Source: Paracoccus hibiscisoli (GTDB taxonomy: Bacteria; Pseudomonadota; Alphaproteobacteria; Rhodobacterales; Rhodobacteraceae). Taken from it: 64,000 nucleotides of DNA. Positions 25,916 to 35,762 of the stretch are shown piece by piece; within the stretch, counting starts at the first letter, position 1, and each line of letters opens with the position of its first letter. The stretch is from the NCBI RefSeq assembly GCF_005048265.1, contig NZ_SUNH01000019.1:1-64000 (forward strand). Reading direction: 5' to 3'. The translations under genes were made by a program, and so were the position numbers. Below the pieces are notes generated by a model. It saw only the letters and a list, made by a program, of their open reading frames with translations, made no database searches and was not told the DNA's origin.

Positions 25916-26698
25916 ATGTTCGAGAAATTCCTGAAGGGCAAGACCGCCGTGGTGACCGGGTCCAATTCCGGCATCGGGCTGGGCGTGGCCGAACGGCTGG
26001 CCCGCGCGGGTGCCGACGTGGTGCTGAACAGCTTTACCGACCGCGACGAGGATCACGCCCTGGCTGAAAAAATGGCGGCCGATCACGGCACCCGCGTCCG
26101 CTACATCGCCGCCGACATGTCCAAGGGCGATGCCTGCCGCGCGCTGATCGAACAGGCGGGGGCCTGCGATATTCTGGTGAATAACGCGGGCATCCAGCAT
26201 GTCGCGGCCATCCCCGATTTCCCGGCCGAGAAATGGGACGCGATCATCGCGATCAACATGTCCTCGGCCTTTCACACCACGGCGGCGGCGCTGCCCCTGA
26301 TGCGCAAGGCGGGATGGGGGCGGGTGATCAACATCGCCAGCGCCCACGGGCTGACGGCCAGCCCCTACAAATCCGCCTATGTCGCGGCCAAGCACGGCGT
26401 CGTCGGCCTGACCAAGGTCACCGGCCTGGAGACCGCGCGCGAGCCCATCACCGCCAATGCGATCTGCCCCGGCTATGTGCTGACCCCCCTGGTCGAGAGC
26501 CAGATCCCCGACACCATGGCGAAATACGACATGGGCCGCGATGAGGTGATCGAAAAGGTCCTGCTGGAACGCCAGCCCTCCAAGGAATTCGCCACCACCG
26601 ACCAGCTGGGCGACACGGCCGTCTTTCTGTGCAGCGATGCGGCGGCGCAGATCACCGGCACCACCATCAGTGTCGATGGCGGCTGGACGGCACTTTGA
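25916..26698 (+). CDS. bdhA: 3-hydroxybutyrate dehydrogenase (short-chain dehydrogenase)
   Basis: 260 residues, SDR fold. TGSNSGIG is at 14-21, NNAG follows, the catalytic Ser is in NIASAHG and Tyr-x3-Lys in YVAAKHG. The substrate-loop sequence PLVESQIPD and the C-terminal VDGGWTAL agree with NAD-dependent D-3-hydroxybutyrate dehydrogenases, which oxidise 3-hydroxybutyrate to acetoacetate during turnover of the storage polymer PHB. GAGGGAG precedes the ATG. The gene starts 53 bases after the terminator of the candidate small RNA. Confidence 0.9.
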   Translation: MFEKFLKGKTAVVTGSNSGIGLGVAERLARAGADVVLNSFTDRDEDHALAEKMAADHGTRVRYIAADMSKGDACRALIEQAGACDILVNNAGIQHVAAIPDFPAEKWDAIIAINMSSAFHTTAAALPLMRKAGWGRVINIASAHGLTASPYKSAYVAAKHGVVGLTKVTGLETAREPITANAICPGYVLTPLVESQIPDTMAKYDMGRDEVIEKVLLERQPSKEFATTDQLGDTAVFLCSDAAAQITGTTISVDGGWTAL

Positions 26699-26754
26699 CG
26701 GGAACCCCCGGGCGCCCGGACCGTTGGCCCTCAACATAACGTGAGGAGATGACG

Positions 26755-26832
26755 ATGAAGGGACTGATTGCCTGGTTCATGGGCGTTCCGGTGGTGGTGA
26801 TCATCATTCTGTATCTGATCGGCATCTTTTGA
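26755..26832 (+). CDS. 25-residue single-helix membrane peptide
   Basis: ATG 26755 is preceded by GAGGAG at a 7-base distance. The product is a short Lys-containing N-terminus followed by one hydrophobic helix (VPVVVIIILYLIGIF) and nothing more. ATG 26749 is an in-frame alternative but sits directly on the ribosome-binding site. A perfect terminator follows 3 bases after the stop, which supports a real unit of expression. Function is unknown; such peptides often modulate membrane complexes. It may be co-transcribed with bdhA. Confidence 0.65.
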   Translation: MKGLIAWFMGVPVVVIIILYLIGIF

Positions 26833-26835
26833 TGC

Positions 26836-26867
26836 AAAAAGACGCCCCGCGATCGCGGGGCGTCTTT
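26836..26867. terminator. bidirectional intrinsic terminator
   Basis: A perfect palindrome, GACGCCCCGC then GATC then its complement, is flanked by five A on the left and TTT on the right. It can serve the micropeptide gene and the convergent host-attachment gene. Confidence 0.85.
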
Positions 26868-26895
26868 CATTGTGGCTGACGCCAATTCGGCGCGG

Positions 26896-27276
26896 TCAGG
26901 ACAGGCTGTTCTGGATCGCGGAAATGTCGGAATTGGTCAGGGTCTTGGCGACCTCCTTGCGCAGCCGCAGCTGCAGCTCCTTGTGGTAATGCTTGCGCAT
27001 CACGCCAAGGGTCGAGGGGTCGGCGATGATCGCGATGTCATCGACCTTGTTCTTGAGGACCAGCGCATTCAGATGCTTGGCCAGCTGCACGGCAAAGCCT
27101 GCCTCCTCCTCGTCGCGGGGCGAGATCTCGTCCAGCTGGGCCACGGGGCCGGGCGTCAGGCTGTCGGGGGTCACCGTCTCGGTCTGGGACAGTTCCAGCC
27201 CCTGCTTGGCCGTGTTGCGGAAGAGGGTGGCGGAATGGCCGTCTGCGACGACGACCACGGTGTTGTGCGGCAGCAT
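26896..27276 (-). CDS. host attachment protein family
   Basis: 126 residues. The start (VVVVADGHSATLFRNT) and the C-terminal half (ADPSTLGVMRKHYHKEL, then LRKEVAKTLTN) match the family described for attachment of plant-associated bacteria to host cells, related to eRF1-like folds. There is no signal peptide, so the protein is probably cytoplasmic, and the attachment role may be indirect. It is the single gene between the aminotransferase and the bidirectional terminator. Confidence 0.85.
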   Translation of the reverse strand: MLPHNTVVVVADGHSATLFRNTAKQGLELSQTETVTPDSLTPGPVAQLDEISPRDEEEAGFAVQLAKHLNALVLKNKVDDIAIIADPSTLGVMRKHYHKELQLRLRKEVAKTLTNSDISAIQNSLS

Positions 27277-27330
27277 TGTCAGCTCCTTCTTGCGGTTGCT
27301 CGATAGGGGCTCAACGCAAGGTGGACGGGG

Positions 27331-29263
<1,933 letters not shown>

Positions 29264-29338
29264 AACTTTCGGAAATTACGGCGCGGAATGTCGCGTGAAT
29301 TAACTGACGATTGTCTTTTGTCTGTCATCCATGGGGTC

Positions 29339-29896
29339 ATGACGAACAGGACAGGACAACCCAAACCCATGCTTGCCCCTGCACCCCGCGATCAGCGCCC
29401 GATCCTTGATGCCTCGTCGCTTGACACCGGTCTGTCGGACATGACCGACGCCTACCTGGAATCCCTGCAACTGCTGGAGCGGATGCACCGGCTGATGCTG
29501 GACTTGGTCAAGGATGAGTTCGAACGCCTGCACCGCGGCGACCTGACGCCCGTGCAGGCGATGATCCTCTATAATCTGGGAGAGGCGGAGGTCTCGGCCG
29601 GAGAGCTGCGCTCGCGCGGCATGTATCAGGGCTCGAATGTCAGCTATAATCTGAAGAAGCTGGTCGCAATGGGCTATGTCCATCACGAACGCTGCGACAT
29701 GGACCGCCGCTCGGTCCGGGTGCGTCTGACCGCCGAGGGACAGGCGGTGCGCGGCATGGTCCGGCAGCTGTTCATGCGCCACGCCGAAGGTCTGGCCATG
29801 TCCGGTGTCCTGGAGGACCCGCCGCTGGACCAGGTGAACCTGCAGTGCCGCCGGATCGAGCGGTTCTGGACCGAGCAGATCCGTTACATCTACTGA
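29339..29896 (+). CDS. MarR-family regulator, LdtR-like
   Basis: 185 residues from ATG 29339; ATG 29288 and ATG 29369 are alternatives. The winged-helix core reads ELRSRGMYQGSNVSYNLKKL, then DRRSVRVRLT, very close to what I recall of LdtR of Rhizobiales and Liberibacter, which controls an L,D-transpeptidase gene and envelope stress tolerance. The C-terminal RIERFWTEQI also matches. In Rhodobacter a related gene is named petP. A GC hairpin follows the stop. Confidence 0.85.
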   Translation: MTNRTGQPKPMLAPAPRDQRPILDASSLDTGLSDMTDAYLESLQLLERMHRLMLDLVKDEFERLHRGDLTPVQAMILYNLGEAEVSAGELRSRGMYQGSNVSYNLKKLVAMGYVHHERCDMDRRSVRVRLTAEGQAVRGMVRQLFMRHAEGLAMSGVLEDPPLDQVNLQCRRIERFWTEQIRYIY

Positions 29897-29901
29897 ATTG
29901 A

Positions 29902-29923
29902 ACCCGGCCCTGCGGGGCCGGGT
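29902..29923. terminator. hairpin between convergent genes
   Basis: ACCCGGCCC and GGGCCGGGT form a perfect 9-bp stem with a 4-base loop directly after the MarR stop and before the gloA stop. No U run, so termination efficiency is uncertain. Confidence 0.55.
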
Positions 29924-29941
29924 GTGCCTGTTCCCGGCGCC

Positions 29942-30370
29942 TTACCAGCTGCCCGTATTCTCCATGCTGGCCCAGGGCTCCTGCGGGGGCAGGTGGTCGC
30001 CCTCCTGCAACAGTTCGATGGAGATGTTGTCGGGGCTGCGCACGAAGGCCATGTGACCGTCGCGCGGGGGGCGGTTGATCGTCACGCCGGCGTCCTGCAG
30101 CCGCTGGCACATCTCGTAGATGTTGCCGACGCGGTAGGCCAAGTGGCCGAAGTGGCGGCTGTCCGAGGGCAGGCCGTCGTCGCCGTCCCAGTTGTAGGTC
30201 AACTCGACCGGGCATTCCGGCTGGCCCGGAGGGGCCATGAAGACCAGGCTGAAGCGGCCCTTGTCATTGTCGATGCGGCGCGTCTCCTCCAGGCCCAGCA
30301 GGCGGAAGAAGGCCATCGTCTTGTCCAGGTCCTTTACGCGGACCATCGTGTGCAGATAGCGGATGTTCAT
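29942..30370 (-). CDS. gloA: lactoylglutathione lyase (glyoxalase I)
   Basis: 142 residues, VOC fold. Metal ligands are visible in the standard places: His in YLHTMVRV, Glu in PVELTYNW, His in HFGHLAYRV and Glu in SIELLQEG. The enzyme converts the methylglyoxal-glutathione hemithioacetal to S-lactoylglutathione. DKTMAFFRLLGLEETRR is the family N-terminal helix. It faces thyX across a divergent 136-base promoter region. Confidence 0.93.
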   Translation of the reverse strand: MNIRYLHTMVRVKDLDKTMAFFRLLGLEETRRIDNDKGRFSLVFMAPPGQPECPVELTYNWDGDDGLPSDSRHFGHLAYRVGNIYEMCQRLQDAGVTINRPPRDGHMAFVRSPDNISIELLQEGDHLPPQEPWASMENTGSW

Positions 30371-30506
30371 GGGATCTCCTGTTCTTGCGGGCAGAGGCTG
30401 GCATGTCTGCGCGCAGGCTTCAACGCGGTCCTGTCTGAGTGGTTGCCGCAGCCCCCGTCTTGACTTAGGACGAGGGCCACCGCGACCGCCCAAGAGGACC
30501 TCCGCC

Positions 30507-31412
30507 ATGCCCATCACGCCCGACCAGCAGGCCGAGATCGACAGCCTGCGCGCGACGCCCCGTCAGACCCTGCGCGCCGTGTCCGAGGGCATGGAGAACC
30601 ACCTGTATGTCGCGCATCCGGTGCTGGATCACGGGCTGGTGCGGGTCGTCGACTATATGGGCGACGATGCCGCGATCTGCCAGGCGGCGCGGGTCAGCTA
30701 CGGCACCGGCACCAAGTCGGTTCAGAATGACGAGGGCCTGATCCGCTATCTGATGCGGCACTGGCACTCGACCCCATTCGAGATGTGCGAGGTCAAGTTC
30801 CACATCAAGCTGCCGGTCTTTGTCGCGCGCCAGTGGATCCGCCACCGCACGGCCAACGTGAACGAATATTCGGCCCGCTATTCCATCCTGGACCGCGAGT
30901 TCTACATCCCGGCGCCCGAGCATCTGGCCGCGCAGTCGCAGCAGAACAACCAGGGCCGAGGCGCGGTGCTGCAGGGCGAGGAGGCGCAGCGCGTGCTGGA
31001 CCTGCTGCGCGAGGACGCGATGCGCAGCTATGACAATTACGAGGCGATGCTGTCCCAGGACGGCCAGCAGGGCCTGGCGCGGGAGCTGGCGCGGATGAAC
31101 CTGCCCGCCAACATCTATACCCAGTGGTACTGGAAGGTCGACCTGCACAACCTGCTGCATTTCCTGCGCCTGCGCGCCGACAGCCACGCCCAGTTCGAGA
31201 TCCGCGCCTATGCCGACATCATGTGCGATATCACCCGCGACTGGGTGCCGGCGGCCTTTGGCGCCTTCAGCGACTATCGGATGAATGCCGTCAGCCTGTC
31301 CGCACAGGGGGCCGCTGCCCTGAAGCGCCGCCTTGCCGGCGAGGTGGTCACACAGGAGAATTCAGGAATGGGCGCACGGGAATGGCGCGAATTCGAACAG
31401 GTCTGGGGCTAG
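30507..31412 (+). CDS. thyX: FAD-dependent thymidylate synthase
   Basis: 301 residues. The ThyX motif RHRTANVNEYS (112-122) is intact. The enzyme methylates dUMP to dTMP with FAD/NADPH and methylene-tetrahydrofolate. AAGAGGA precedes the ATG. A possible promoter (TTGCCG at 30443, 17 bases, TAGGAC at 30466) lies upstream. A hairpin with a T run follows the stop. Confidence 0.95.
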   Translation: MPITPDQQAEIDSLRATPRQTLRAVSEGMENHLYVAHPVLDHGLVRVVDYMGDDAAICQAARVSYGTGTKSVQNDEGLIRYLMRHWHSTPFEMCEVKFHIKLPVFVARQWIRHRTANVNEYSARYSILDREFYIPAPEHLAAQSQQNNQGRGAVLQGEEAQRVLDLLREDAMRSYDNYEAMLSQDGQQGLARELARMNLPANIYTQWYWKVDLHNLLHFLRLRADSHAQFEIRAYADIMCDITRDWVPAAFGAFSDYRMNAVSLSAQGAAALKRRLAGEVVTQENSGMGAREWREFEQVWG

Positions 31413-31503
31413 GGTCCGCGCCCGGCCGACCCTCCCACAGGAATTCGTGACCGGTTCTGCAACCGGCAGTGGCGAATCGATCCATGCCTCGGCAGGATCG
31501 CCG

Positions 31504-31535
31504 GACGCGTCCCGATGCGGGCCGCGTCTTTTCTT
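31504..31535 (+). terminator. intrinsic terminator after thyX
   Basis: GACGCG and CCCG pair with CGGG and CGCGTC around loop ATG, with one mismatched pair, followed by TTTTCTT. It lies just before the start of the frameshifted outer-membrane protein gene, leaving almost no room for a separate promoter. Confidence 0.7.
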
Positions 31536-31544
31536 GTCACAAGG

Positions 31545-32121
31545 ATGCCTGCTTTGCCCCTGATCCGCCCCTGTCTGCTTGCTGCCGTGATGACCGTCCT
31601 CGCCGCCGGGGGTCCGCTGTCCGCGCAGCAGATCGGGTTGCCCGATGGCGACTGGAGCGGGCTTCGTCTGGGCGCGCAGGTCGGGCGGGGCGATCTGGGC
31701 GCGCAGGTCTTTGGCCGGGATATCGATCTGGGCCGAATCGACGGTCTGGGCCTGCATGCGGGCTATGGCCGCGACCTGGGGCGGCCCGTCCTGGGGGGCT
31801 GAACTGGCGGTCGATCGCATCACGGTGGACGATCTGGACGACAGTGGTGTTCTGGTCCGGCTGCGGGCCCGTCTGGGCGCCGATCTGGGGCGGGTGCAGC
31901 ACTATCTGTCGGCAGGCATGGCGCGGCTGACGGCGGATGCGCTGTCGGAAACGGTGCCGGTCTTTGGGGCAGGGCTGGATGTTGCGGTGACCCCGCGCGT
32001 GACCGTCGGGCTGGATTACAGCCGCATGGATATCGACGAGGCGCTGGAGGATCGGCTGGGCGGGCGCGGCGTGCCGGTGGACGCGGACCTGATGCAGATC
32101 CGCGCCGCCTGGCGGTTCTAG
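31545..32121 (+). pseudogene. outer-membrane beta-barrel-like protein, frameshifted at a G6 run
   Basis: The first frame encodes a signal peptide (LLAAVMTVLAAGGPLSAQQ) and beta-barrel-like strands (WSGLRLGAQVGRGDLGAQVF, then GLHAGYGRDLG) and stops at 31800-31802. The neighbouring frame continues with strands typical of OmpA/porin-like barrels (GVLVRLRARLGADLG, then VTVGLDYSRMD) and ends RAAWRF with a terminal Phe, as barrels do. Removing one G from GGGGGG at 31793-31798 restores a single protein of about 191 residues. This may be an assembly error, a real null allele or phase variation. An ATG at 31515 lies in the loop of the preceding terminator and is not favoured. Confidence 0.7.
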
Positions 32122-32801
32122 GTGATGCGCGTGCGGATGGGGGTCAGGCCCTCGATCCGCACGGTCACGATGTCGCCGCGTTGCAGGGCGCCGACGCCTG
32201 CCGGGGTGCCGGTATAGATCAGGTCGCCCGCCTCCAGCCGGACCAGCCGCGACAGATGCGCGATGATGTCGGCCACGGGCCAGATCATCTGCGACAGGTC
32301 GCTGTCCTGGCGGGGGGTGCCGTTGACCTCGACCAGCAGGCGGCCCTGCGTCAGGGGGCCGTCGGCGCGGTGGATCGGGCCGCAGACCGCCGAGCCGTCG
32401 AACCCCTTGGCCATGTCCCAGGGGCGGCCCATGCGCTTGGCCTCGGCCTGCAGGTCGCGGCGGGTCAGGTCATTGCCGACCGCATGACCCCAGATCAGCG
32501 CACCCGCATCGGCGGCCTGCAGGTCGCGGCCGCCTGCGCCCAGGGCCACGACCAGCTCTCCCTCGAAATGCAGATCCTGGGTGGCAGGGGGGTAGGGCAG
32601 GTCGGCATCGCCCGTCAGCACGGCATCGGCGGGTTTGGTGAAGAAGAACGGCGGTTCCCGGTCGGGGTCGTGGCCCATCTCTCGGGCGTGGTCGGCATAG
32701 TTGCGCCCCACGCAAAAGATGCGCCGGACCGCGAATCGATCGTCCGATCCGTGGACGGGCGCGGTGGGCAGGGGCGGGGCGGGCAGGACCAGGCCGCTCA
32801 T
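32118..32801 (-). CDS. fumarylacetoacetate hydrolase family protein
   Basis: 227 residues. Family signatures are CVGRNYADHAREMG, metal-binding Glu residues in LHFEGELVVALG and Asp in GHAVGNDLTRRD. Members hydrolyse or decarboxylate fumarylpyruvate, acylpyruvates or oxaloacetate; the exact substrate cannot be read. It overlaps the upstream VOC gene by 4 bases and converges with the outer-membrane gene with a 4-base overlap. Confidence 0.87.
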   Translation of the reverse strand: MSGLVLPAPPLPTAPVHGSDDRFAVRRIFCVGRNYADHAREMGHDPDREPPFFFTKPADAVLTGDADLPYPPATQDLHFEGELVVALGAGGRDLQAADAGALIWGHAVGNDLTRRDLQAEAKRMGRPWDMAKGFDGSAVCGPIHRADGPLTQGRLLVEVNGTPRQDSDLSQMIWPVADIIAHLSRLVRLEAGDLIYTGTPAGVGALQRGDIVTVRIEGLTPIRTRIT

Positions 32802-33211
32802 GCCGCGAACAGCCCGTCGAAATCGGCGAATCCCTTGACCTCGATCGGGTTGCCCGACGGGTCGAAGAAGAACATCGTCCGCTGCTCTCCGGGCTGGCCC
32901 TCAAAACGGATCTGCGGCGGGATGTCGAAGGCCACGCCATGCGCGGCCAGCCGCTCCGCCAGCGCGCGCCAGTCGGCCAGCGGCAGCACCACGCCCAGAT
33001 GCGGCATCATCACCATGTGATCGCCGACCTTGCCGGTCCGCGTGGTGGAAAAGGGTGTGCCCAGATGCAGGGACAGCTGATGGCCGAAAAAGTCGAAATC
33101 GACCCAGGTCGGGGCTGACCGGCCCTCGGTACAGCCTAGGACATCGCCGTAAAAGCGACGCGCCGCGTCCAGATCGGTGACGTGGATGGCAAGGTGGAAC
33201 AGGGATCGCAT
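32798..33211 (-). CDS. VOC-family protein (glyoxalase/dioxygenase fold)
   Basis: 137 residues with two beta-alpha-beta modules. Putative metal ligands are His in FHLAIHVTD, and Glu in the final strand GNPIEVKGF. Such proteins are often dioxygenases, isomerases or resistance proteins; none can be chosen here. The start at 33211 is the family-like one; an upstream in-frame ATG would add an unstructured leader. It forms a two-gene unit with the FAH-family gene and is divergent from the ABC transporter operon. Confidence 0.8.
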   Translation of the reverse strand: MRSLFHLAIHVTDLDAARRFYGDVLGCTEGRSAPTWVDFDFFGHQLSLHLGTPFSTTRTGKVGDHMVMMPHLGVVLPLADWRALAERLAAHGVAFDIPPQIRFEGQPGEQRTMFFFDPSGNPIEVKGFADFDGLFAA

Positions 33212-33273
33212 GGGGTTCTCCGGTCTGGCTGCGGGGGCAGTCATGCACATCCTGCAATCGCGCCGCAAGGTGG

Positions 33274-33301
33274 TTGCGGTCCTATTCGTGTAATGTAATA
33301 G
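33274..33301 (+). promoter_or_regulatory. promoter of the peptide/nickel-type ABC operon
   Basis: TTGCGG (33274-33279), a 16-base spacer and TAATAG (33296-33301) lie 26 bases upstream of the binding-protein start. The -10 box falls inside the palindrome at 33289-33308, consistent with repression. Confidence 0.5.
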
Positions 33302-33308
33302 CATTACA
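33289..33308. promoter_or_regulatory. operator-like palindrome over the -10 region
   Basis: TGTAATG and CATTACA are perfect 7-bp arms around TAATAG. AT-rich dyads of this kind resemble sites of metal regulators of the Fur/Zur type, whose alphaproteobacterial operators are TGTTAT/ATAACA-like, but NikR or another repressor is possible. Location over the -10 box argues for repression of the ABC operon and perhaps of the divergent VOC gene. Confidence 0.6.
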
Positions 33309-33327
33309 AAAATCTGTGAGGACCGCG

Positions 33328-34827
33328 ATGCGCCCCTTTCTGACCCTGACCCTCGCCACCCTGTTCGCCAGCCCCGCTTTGGCCACCGAAGGCGTGCTGG
33401 ATGTCGTCGCCCCGTTCGAGATCAAGGGCGCCGACCCCTCGACCTCGGGCAACATCATGATCAAGATGGAGCTTGCCGAGACGCTGGTGAATGCCGACCC
33501 CGACGGTCGCCTGACGTCCGGCCTCGCGACGGAATGGCAGGTGGCCGATGACGGGCTGTCTTGGCTGTTCCGCCTGCGACCGGGCGTCACCTTTCACGAC
33601 GGCACGCCGCTGACCGCCCAGGCCGTGGCCGATGCGCTGGCCCATGCGCGGGCCAAGCCCGGCCTGCTGGACACCGCCCCCATCACCGCCATCGCCCCCG
33701 AAGGCGAGGATCTGCGCATCACGCTGTCGCAGCCCTTCGCGCCGCTGCCCGCGTTCCTGTCGGAATACCGCGCGCTGATCTATGCGCCCGCCGCTTATGA
33801 CGCCCAGGGCAACGCCACGCAGGTGATCGGCACCGGCCCCTATCGCCTGACCCGCATGCAGGAGCCGCTGCGCTTGGAGGCCGAACGCTTTGACGGCTAT
33901 TGGGGCCAGCCCGCGCGCATCGCCCAGGTCACCTATCAGGCCGTGGGCCGGGCCGAGACCCGCGCCCTGCTGGCCGAAAGCGGGGATGCCGATTACGTCT
34001 TCAACCTGGACCCGGCATCGGTCGCGCGCCTGTCGGGCGTGGCGGGGGTCGAGGTGCTGTCGGTGCCGGTGCCCCGCTCTCTGCTGGTCAAGGTGAATGC
34101 GGGCCACCCGGCGCTGTCGGACCCGCAGGCGCGCCGCGCGCTGTCGCTGGCCATCGACCGGCAGGGGCTGGCGCAGGCGATCCTGCGCTATCCGACGGGG
34201 GCGGATCAGCTGTTCCCGCCCTCGGTCGCCGATTGGCATGTGGAGGGGTTGGAGCCCCTGGCCCATGACCCCGAGGCCGCGCGCGCGATCCTGGCCGATC
34301 TGGGCTGGCAGCCCGGCCCGGACGGCATCCTGACGCGCGACGGGGAACGGTTCGCGCTGACCCTGACCACCTATCCCGACCGCCCCGAACTGCCGCTGTC
34401 GGCGGCGGTGATCCAGCAGATGCTGGCCCAGATCGGGGTCGAGGTGACCATCGATTCCACCAATTCCAGCGAGATCCCCGTCCGCCATGCCGACGGCACG
34501 CTGGATCTGGCGCTGCTGGCGCGCAATTTCGCGCTGGTGCCTGACCCGATCGGCACGATCCTGACCGATTACGCGCCGGGCGGCGATTGGGGCGCGATGG
34601 GTTGGCAGAATGACGCCTTCACCGCCCTGATCCGCGATCTGGCGGCGGGGCAGGGCGGGCAGGATCAGCGCGATCAGGCCATGGCGATGCTGCAGGCCGA
34701 TCTGCCGGTCATTCCCGTCGCCTGGTATCAGCAGACCGCCGCGGTCAGCACTGGCGTCAGCGGTGCGGTCATCGACCCGTTCGAACGGACCATCGGCCTG
34801 TCGCAGATGGATTGGGTGCAGCCGTGA
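33328..34827 (+). CDS. ABC transporter substrate-binding protein, peptide/nickel family
   Basis: 499 residues with signal peptide (LTLATLFASPALA). It is a family 5 solute-binding protein (EPs such as DppA, OppA and NikA): GLATEWQVADDGLSWLFRLR, VTFHDGTPLTAQAV, GTGPYRL and RRALSLAIDRQGLA are in the expected order. The ligand may be a peptide, nickel chelate or other metallophore; the operator hints at a metal. GAGG precedes the ATG at 33328. It overlaps the permease gene by 4 bases. Confidence 0.9.
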   Translation: MRPFLTLTLATLFASPALATEGVLDVVAPFEIKGADPSTSGNIMIKMELAETLVNADPDGRLTSGLATEWQVADDGLSWLFRLRPGVTFHDGTPLTAQAVADALAHARAKPGLLDTAPITAIAPEGEDLRITLSQPFAPLPAFLSEYRALIYAPAAYDAQGNATQVIGTGPYRLTRMQEPLRLEAERFDGYWGQPARIAQVTYQAVGRAETRALLAESGDADYVFNLDPASVARLSGVAGVEVLSVPVPRSLLVKVNAGHPALSDPQARRALSLAIDRQGLAQAILRYPTGADQLFPPSVADWHVEGLEPLAHDPEAARAILADLGWQPGPDGILTRDGERFALTLTTYPDRPELPLSAAVIQQMLAQIGVEVTIDSTNSSEIPVRHADGTLDLALLARNFALVPDPIGTILTDYAPGGDWGAMGWQNDAFTALIRDLAAGQGGQDQRDQAMAMLQADLPVIPVAWYQQTAAVSTGVSGAVIDPFERTIGLSQMDWVQP

Positions 34828-35762
34828 TCTGGCGCGCGCTTGGATACCGGGCCGCGCAGGCGGGGGTGGTGGCGTTCCTGGTGGGGGTGCTGACCTTTCT
34901 GATGATGCAGGCGCTGCCGGGCGATATGGCGTTCCGCATCGCGGCGGGGCGATACGGCTATGACATGGTGACGGCCGATGCCGCCGCCGCCGTCCGGGCC
35001 GAGCTGGGGCTGGACCGTCCTGCCTGGGCGGCCTTCATGGTCTGGCTGGGCGATCTGGGGCGGCTGGATCTGGGCGTCTCGGTCATCTCGGGGCGGCCGG
35101 TCTGGGACGAGATCCGCCACCAGATGGGCGCCAGCCTGCATCTGGCGGGGGCGGCGCTGCTGCTGTCGGCGCTGATCGGGCCGCCTCTGGGCATCCTGGC
35201 CGGGCTGCGCGCCGGGGGCTGGCTGGACCGGGGGCTGCTGGTCCTGTCATCGGGGCTGCGGGCGGTGCCGCAATTCCTGATGGGGCTGATCCTGATCGTG
35301 CTGGTCTCAATCCAGCTGAGCTGGTTGCCTGCGGCGGGGCACGGGCGGGCGGAACACATCATCCTGCCCGCGCTGACCCTGGCCCTGGGGCTGGCGGCGG
35401 TGTCGGCGCGCATGGCGCGGGACGCCATGGCGGGGGTGGCCGCGCGGCCCTTCTATGCCTTCGGCCGCTGGAAGGGCCTGTCCGAGGGCCAGATGCTGCG
35501 CCGCCACGGGCTGCGCAACATCGGCGTGGCCATGGTGACCTTTCTGTCGCTGCAATTCGTGATGCTGGTCGAGGGGGTCGTGGTCGTCGAATCGATCTTT
35601 GGCTGGCCCGGCATCGGGCACGCGCTGGTCCATGCGATCTTCGGGCGCGACGTGCCGATGGTGCAGGGCACGGCGCTGCTGCTGGGGCTGGGCTTTGTCG
35701 CGCTGAACGCGCTGACCGACCTGCTGACCCGCCTGATCGACCCGAGGGAGATCCGCGCATGA
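34824..35762 (+). CDS. ABC transporter permease (DppB/NikB-like)
   Basis: 312 residues from GTG 34824, which overlaps the stop of the binding-protein gene as GTGA. An N-terminal helix, the long periplasmic loop and five more helices are visible. The EAA-type motif region (RRHGLRNIGVAMVTFLSLQF) and the conserved VVVESIFGWPGIG stretch define the DppB branch. It pairs with the next gene to form the translocation channel. Confidence 0.92.
   Translation: MIWRALGYRAAQAGVVAFLVGVLTFLMMQALPGDMAFRIAAGRYGYDMVTADAAAAVRAELGLDRPAWAAFMVWLGDLGRLDLGVSVISGRPVWDEIRHQMGASLHLAGAALLLSALIGPPLGILAGLRAGGWLDRGLLVLSSGLRAVPQFLMGLILIVLVSIQLSWLPAAGHGRAEHIILPALTLALGLAAVSARMARDAMAGVAARPFYAFGRWKGLSEGQMLRRHGLRNIGVAMVTFLSLQFVMLVEGVVVVESIFGWPGIGHALVHAIFGRDVPMVQGTALLLGLGFVALNALTDLLTRLIDPREIRA

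Noticed and set aside
31515-31544. Earlier ATG (31515) for the outer-membrane protein
   Set aside because: It lies in the loop of the thyX terminator, and the signal peptide is better from 31545.
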